Shown piece by piece: positions 60,234 to 64,000 of a DNA stretch of 64,000 nt (position 1 is the stretch's first letter; each line of letters opens with the position of its first letter). The notes under the pieces are model-generated. The model saw nothing but the letters and a program-made list of their open reading frames with translations, searched no databases and had not been told where the DNA came from. Source of the stretch: Chitinophaga qingshengii (GTDB lineage: Bacteria; Bacteroidota; Bacteroidia; Chitinophagales; Chitinophagaceae); the NCBI RefSeq assembly GCF_014529935.1, contig NZ_JACVFC010000003.1, positions 868,001 through 932,000 on the forward strand. Direction: 5' to 3'. Both the position numbers and the translations under genes were made by a program.

Positions 60234-61097
60234 ATGAACTCGCACCATATCAACACTTTACGGGAACCATCTATCAATTGCCGGGGTCAGCTGCTTTCGC
60301 TGGACAGGCCGGTAGTGATGGGTATTATCAACGTTACCGACGATTCTTTTTATGAAGGCAGCCGCATGCACGGGCTGCACCAGGTGGTGGAGAAAGCAGG
60401 TCAGCACCTGCAGGAAGGCGCCGCCATACTGGACCTGGGCGCACAGAGCAGCCGTCCGGGCGCCACCATGCTGGGCGCAGAAGAAGAACTGAACCGGCTG
60501 CTGCCGGCCATTCACGCTATACTGAACCATTATCCCGAAGCCATTATTTCAGTAGATACCTGGTATGCCGCTGTCGCAGAAAAAACCATTCATGCCGGTG
60601 CTGCTATTATTAATGATATCAGCGCCGGTGAGCTGGACCCGGATATGATTCCTGCCGCCGGCCGGCTGCAGGTACCTTACATCGCCATGCACATGCAGGG
60701 CAAGCCCGCCACCATGCAACACAAACCGCACTATGAGGATGTGGTGCGGGAAGTGCTGGACTATATGGTGCAGAAGCTGGCTGCATGCAGAGCTGCCGGT
60801 ATCCGTGATTTCATTGCGGACCCCGGCTTTGGTTTTGGCAAAACCCTGGAACACAACTACGCACTGATGAAAGACCTGGCCCTGTTCCACCAGGTGCTGG
60901 GCACGCCCGTACTGACGGGCATCTCCCGCAAATCAATGATTCACAAGCTATTGGACATCACCCCTGTGGAGGCGCTGAATGGCACCACCGTACTCAATAC
61001 CATTGCCCTGATGCATGGCACCCACATCCTGCGGGTACATGATGTAAAAGCAGCAGTGGAAGCAGTCAGGATTACAGAGAAAATGAAAGGCAATTAA
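60234..61097 (+). CDS. folP: Dihydropteroate synthase
   Basis: 287 residues from the ATG at 60234 (a TTG 18 bases upstream lies in a promoter-like TATATTG). Joins pABA to dihydropterin pyrophosphate in folate synthesis. Motifs 'VMGIINVTDDSFYEGSR', 'DLGAQSSRPGA', 'ISVDTWYAAVAEKTIHAGAAIINDIS' and 'FIADPGFGFGKTLEHN' are classic. Sulfonamide target. cdaA follows 21 bp on. Confidence 0.97.
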   Translation: MNSHHINTLREPSINCRGQLLSLDRPVVMGIINVTDDSFYEGSRMHGLHQVVEKAGQHLQEGAAILDLGAQSSRPGATMLGAEEELNRLLPAIHAILNHYPEAIISVDTWYAAVAEKTIHAGAAIINDISAGELDPDMIPAAGRLQVPYIAMHMQGKPATMQHKPHYEDVVREVLDYMVQKLAACRAAGIRDFIADPGFGFGKTLEHNYALMKDLALFHQVLGTPVLTGISRKSMIHKLLDITPVEALNGTTVLNTIALMHGTHILRVHDVKAAVEAVRITEKMKGN

Positions 61098-61118
61098 ATC
61101 TTAGTATTTTTACACATT

Positions 61119-61931
61119 ATGAAGGAAGTAATACAATTTTATGGATATGAGTTTCGCTGGCTGAATGTTCTGGACCTGCTGATCGTTGTTTTTCTGATTA
61201 TACAGCTATACCGGTTGCTGAAAGGCAGCCTGGCTTTCAATATTTTTGTGGGCCTGCTGATGGTATATGCTGTTTATTTCCTGGTAAGGGCATTACAGAT
61301 GCCTATCCTTACCAGTATCCTGCAAAACTTTATCAATGTTGGTATCATTGCCATCATCATTATTTTTCAGCCGGAGATCCGGAAGTTCCTTTTGGTATTG
61401 GGTAAAAAGACCCCGTTGAGCAAGGACAGCTTCCTGACCAAACTATTCCTGCCCGACAAGTTCAAGAGTTATAAAGACGAAGAGAACATTATCAACGAAG
61501 TGATTGTAGCGGTGAGTCATATGCAGTCCACCTACACCGGCGCCCTGATTGTGATTGCCACCACCTACCGGTTGAAGTTTGATACCGCCTCCAGCATCAC
61601 CATTGATGGTAATGTAAGCGCGAAGCTGATAGAGAGTATTTTCGACAAACATAGTCCGCTGCACGACGGCGCCCTGATTATTGTTGGCAATAAAATTCTG
61701 GCTGCCAAGGTGATCCTGCCTGTTTCTGAAAACCCTAACCTGCCTACCCGCGTAGGTTTGCGCCACCGTTCAGCAGTGGGTATTACAGAACACAGCGATA
61801 ACCTGGCTATCATCGTTTCTGAAGAAAGAGGTACTATCTCCTATGCGCAGGATGGCAATCTGGTAACGGATGTTTCTTTGGAAGATCTTAAAGTAAAATT
61901 ATACGAAGTACTGATCGATGGTTATGCATGA
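61119..61931 (+). CDS. cdaA: Diadenylate cyclase CdaA
   Basis: 270 residues. Three N-terminal helices (about 15-85), a coiled segment, and the diadenylate cyclase domain with DGA (Asp183-Ala185) and RHRSA (Arg215-Ala219). Makes c-di-AMP from two ATP. Same direction as folP with 21 bp between and the DCC gene 33 bp beyond, so one transcript is likely. Confidence 0.95.
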   Translation: MKEVIQFYGYEFRWLNVLDLLIVVFLIIQLYRLLKGSLAFNIFVGLLMVYAVYFLVRALQMPILTSILQNFINVGIIAIIIIFQPEIRKFLLVLGKKTPLSKDSFLTKLFLPDKFKSYKDEENIINEVIVAVSHMQSTYTGALIVIATTYRLKFDTASSITIDGNVSAKLIESIFDKHSPLHDGALIIVGNKILAAKVILPVSENPNLPTRVGLRHRSAVGITEHSDNLAIIVSEERGTISYAQDGNLVTDVSLEDLKVKLYEVLIDGYA

Positions 61932-61964
61932 GGTAGTTAACGTAAACGGCACAACGATTTAAAC

Positions 61965-62357
61965 ATGGACATCATTTTATTTGATGGCGTTTGCAACTTC
62001 TGCAATGCCGGTATCAATTTTGTGATCCGGCATGACCGGCAGCAACGTTTCCGGTTTGCGCCATTGCAATCCGCTGCTGCTACCACTTTGGGGGCTGCTC
62101 ATCAAATAGATACCGGTGAACTGAACTCGTTTATATTGATCCAGAACGGGAAAGCGTATACGAAAAGTACGGCCGCCCTTCGGGTAGCCCGGCAGCTTCC
62201 CTTCCCATGGAAACTGTTGTATGCCGGGATTATTCTTCCCAGGTTTATACGCGACAGTATTTATAACCTGATTGCGCGTAACCGTTACCGTTGGTTTGGT
62301 AAAAAGGACGCGTGTATGATACCGACGCCGGAGATACGGAGCAGGTTCCTGCCATAA
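61965..62357 (+). CDS. DCC-family thiol-disulfide oxidoreductase-like protein
   Basis: 130 residues. Begins 'MDIILFDGVCNFCNAGI', the family's DxxCxxC motif (Cys12 and Cys15). Thioredoxin-like fold of unknown substrate. Last of folP-cdaA-DCC and followed by a strong terminator. Confidence 0.9.
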   Translation: MDIILFDGVCNFCNAGINFVIRHDRQQRFRFAPLQSAAATTLGAAHQIDTGELNSFILIQNGKAYTKSTAALRVARQLPFPWKLLYAGIILPRFIRDSIYNLIARNRYRWFGKKDACMIPTPEIRSRFLP

Positions 62358-62425
62358 AATGGGAGACAAATGGTTCGTTCGCCCGGAAACCCAGGGCTGG
62401 GGACAAGATATGCCATCATCCCACA

Positions 62426-62456
62426 AAAAAAGCCTCCCGGTGCGGGAGGCTTTTTT
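62426..62456. terminator. Bidirectional rho-independent terminator
   Basis: 14-bp stem (62426-62439 with 62443-62456) with core GCCTCCCG, A-run and T-run on the two sides. It ends the DCC gene (+) and the FKBP gene (-). Confidence 0.92.
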
Positions 62457-62480
62457 AATATAGTCACTGCCGGAGCAGGA

Positions 62481-63359
62481 TTATTTTTTAGGAGCCGGAA
62501 GAGCCGCTGCCGGAGCAGGAGCTGCAGTACCAGGTTTAACGTCTACCAGTTGTACATCAAAGATCAGGATAGAGTTAGCAGGAATTGCCGGAGGGCTGCC
62601 CTGTAAACCGTAAGCCAGTGTAGAAGGAATCAGCAGGGTTGCTTTCGTACCTTTTTTCAGGCTACCCAGACCGGAGTCCCATCCTTTGATAACGAAGCCT
62701 TGACCGATCGGGAATTTGATAGGCTCTAAAGGCATACCCGGGCGCAGGGTAGAATCCTGGCTGGAGTCGAATACTTTACCGGAAGCGAGTTTACCAGTGT
62801 AGTGAACTACGACAGTATCGCCGGTTTTAGGAACTTCGCCGGTACCTTCCTGCTGGATAGCGATGTATACGCCTTCAGCATTTTTGGTAGCATTGATTTT
62901 GTTTTTGTCCATGTATTCCTTGATAGCTTTCTCATCTTTCTCCTTTTGGGAAGCAGCAGAGTATTTGCCTTCTACCGCGAAAGTGATTTTCAGCTTATCG
63001 CCTTTTTTACCGAAAGGAGGACGCTCCTGCGCAGGCAATGAATCCCAGGGAATTACAAAGGTAGCGCTATCGCCTTCGTGCAGCAGTGCCAGGCCTTCCA
63101 TCAGATCGTACTTGTTCTGAGGTTTGGAAATGGCAACAGGAATAGCAGCACCAATTACCTTGCGGGATTCACCCAGCAAAGAATCGTTAATACGCTGTGT
63201 CACATTCAACAGGGCGGTATCTCCCAGCTTCAGTTGTGCTCCGCTGCCGGATTTGTGAACGATATATTCAATACCGCCTGGTGTTTTCTTAACACCTGTT
63301 CCGCAGCTGGCTATCAGTAAGCCGAACGCTGCAACTAATAACTGATTGTTTCTTTTCAT
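62481..63359 (-). CDS. FKBP-type peptidyl-prolyl isomerase lipoprotein
   Basis: 292 residues. Lipoprotein signal with 'LLIASC' (Cys about 19). Two FKBP-like domains: the first (about 30-135) is degenerate, and the second (about 175-275) is canonical ('VVVHYTGKLASGKVFDSS', 'GWDSGLGSLKKGTKATLLIPSTLAYG'). A charged linker joins them and the tail is Ala/Pro-rich. Folding helper in the periplasm. Confidence 0.93.
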   Translation of the reverse strand: MKRNNQLLVAAFGLLIASCGTGVKKTPGGIEYIVHKSGSGAQLKLGDTALLNVTQRINDSLLGESRKVIGAAIPVAISKPQNKYDLMEGLALLHEGDSATFVIPWDSLPAQERPPFGKKGDKLKITFAVEGKYSAASQKEKDEKAIKEYMDKNKINATKNAEGVYIAIQQEGTGEVPKTGDTVVVHYTGKLASGKVFDSSQDSTLRPGMPLEPIKFPIGQGFVIKGWDSGLGSLKKGTKATLLIPSTLAYGLQGSPPAIPANSILIFDVQLVDVKPGTAAPAPAAALPAPKK

Positions 63360-63398
63360 TTGATTGTATTAGTAGTTGATACTTGTAACAGTTATCTT

Positions 63399-64000
63399 TT
63401 ATTGTAAAAGGGTTTCATTTTCCTCCACTGCTTTAATGAAGCGGTTGACCGTTTTCTCCAGGGAGTCTGTACTTCTGCCGCCGGAAGCGTTGAAGTGGCC
63501 TCCGCCATCGAAATATTTACGTGCAAAAGTGTTAACGTCAAAGTTACCTTTAGAACGGAACGACAGTTTCACCTCGGAATTGCGGTCAATGATCAGTGCG
63601 GCCATTTTAATACCCTGAATAGACAGCAGGAAATTCACCAGGCCTTCAGTATCACCGGTTTGGAGATCAAACCGTTTCAGGTCGGAATAGGGAATGGCGA
63701 GCATGGCCGTATTGAACTCATAGAACACTTCCATACGGTTCAGGAGGCTATGTCCCAGGAAACGCAGGCGGTTCTCCAGGAAATTGTCGTAGATCTCCTG
63801 GTGGATGATTTCATGCCGCAGGCCTCTGTCCATCAGGTCAGCTACCATCCGGTGTACCCGGGCGGTAGTGGATGCAAAACGGAAAGAGCCGGTGTCTGTT
63901 ACCGTGCCGGCATAAATACATTGGGCAATGTCCAGGTTGATGAGCTTTTCATCACCCAGTTTATAGATCGTTTCATACACCAGTTGAGCCGTGGAGCTGG
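63399..64000 (-). CDS. DHH/DHHA1-family phosphoesterase, partial (cut by right edge)
   Basis: At least 200 residues of the C-terminal part; the frame stays open through the last base of the window, so the N-terminal DHH motif lies outside. Visible: 'TGSFRFASTTARVHRMVADLM' and the DHHA1 end with 'GGGHFNASGGRS'. Family includes NrnA and GdpP-type enzymes that cut nanoRNA, pApA or c-di-AMP. Located just past cdaA, about 1.5 kb away on the other strand. Confidence 0.9.
   Translation of the reverse strand, partial: SSTAQLVYETIYKLGDEKLINLDIAQCIYAGTVTDTGSFRFASTTARVHRMVADLMDRGLRHEIIHQEIYDNFLENRLRFLGHSLLNRMEVFYEFNTAMLAIPYSDLKRFDLQTGDTEGLVNFLLSIQGIKMAALIIDRNSEVKLSFRSKGNFDVNTFARKYFDGGGHFNASGGRSTDSLEKTVNRFIKAVEENETLLQ

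Noticed and set aside
1..64000. CRISPR arrays, tRNA or rRNA genes, insertion sequences
   Set aside because: I saw no direct repeats with regular spacing, no tRNA-like cloverleaf or 3' CCA context, no rRNA-like stretch and no transposase frame.

Overview
The window is chromosomal DNA of a Bacteroidota member, most likely order Chitinophagales and close to Chitinophaga. This rests on gene content (DUF4252 pair, PCMD lipoprotein, DUF6660 cap on a metal-efflux operon, Bacteroidota-style sirtuin, DoxX/BT_3928-type protein, SusC-like outer-membrane receptors), on the scarcity of Shine-Dalgarno sequences, and on several TAnnTTTG (-7) promoter elements typical of the phylum. I found no rRNA, tRNA, CRISPR array, prophage or insertion sequence. 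Coding density is high and most of the window is ordinary core or near-core chromosome.

Layout. 1-4.4 kb: a drug-efflux operon (TolC-like, HlyD/EmrA-like, MFS cut by the window edge) divergent from an AraC regulator. 4.5-15 kb: S10-type serine carboxypeptidase, outer-membrane barrel and PCMD lipoprotein, FUSC-like protein, two PAP2 phosphatases, DinB, a voltage-gated K+ channel with a zinc ribbon, PncB, and a YpfJ-type metallopeptidase. 15-25 kb: MDR oxidoreductase, FdhD, putative glycolipid-binding protein, nitronate monooxygenase, BamA-like barrel, DUF1328, DUF695-RraB fusion, outer-membrane receptor, acyl-CoA thioesterase. 25-32 kb: ABC exporter, two tiny lipoproteins, then MgtC, DUF763 and endonuclease V in one run, and a large unknown exported protein. 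32-41.4 kb: a heavy-metal RND efflux operon (DUF6660, CzcA, CzcC, CzcB) divergent from a LytTR regulator and a hybrid histidine kinase. 41.5-48.5 kb: a small Lys/Ala-rich exported protein, TPR protein, GyrA, saccharopine dehydrogenase-like protein, sirtuin. 48.5-54.9 kb: DUF4349, EVE, a cysteine-rich CCG protein, RibH, TPR protein, PDH E1 alpha, RecF and a DciA-like DUF721 protein. 54.9-57 kb: ECF sigma factor, its membrane partner and two DUF4252 proteins. 57-64 kb: DppB-type permease, DoxX-family protein, DUF1599, then FolP, the c-di-AMP synthase CdaA, a DCC protein, an FKBP lipoprotein and a DHH/DHHA1 phosphoesterase cut by the right edge.

The most intriguing items are: (1) DUF763, an uncharacterised protein with a helix-hairpin-helix-like segment and a C-terminal QLSLF that matches the bacterial sliding-clamp-binding motif, sitting 17 bp ahead of endonuclease V; (2) several long, unrelated intergenic palindromes with arms of 16-34 bp, some nested; and (3) c-di-AMP synthesis and a probable DHH/DHHA1 turnover enzyme within 2 kb. 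All functions are inferred from sequence patterns; no database search was run.
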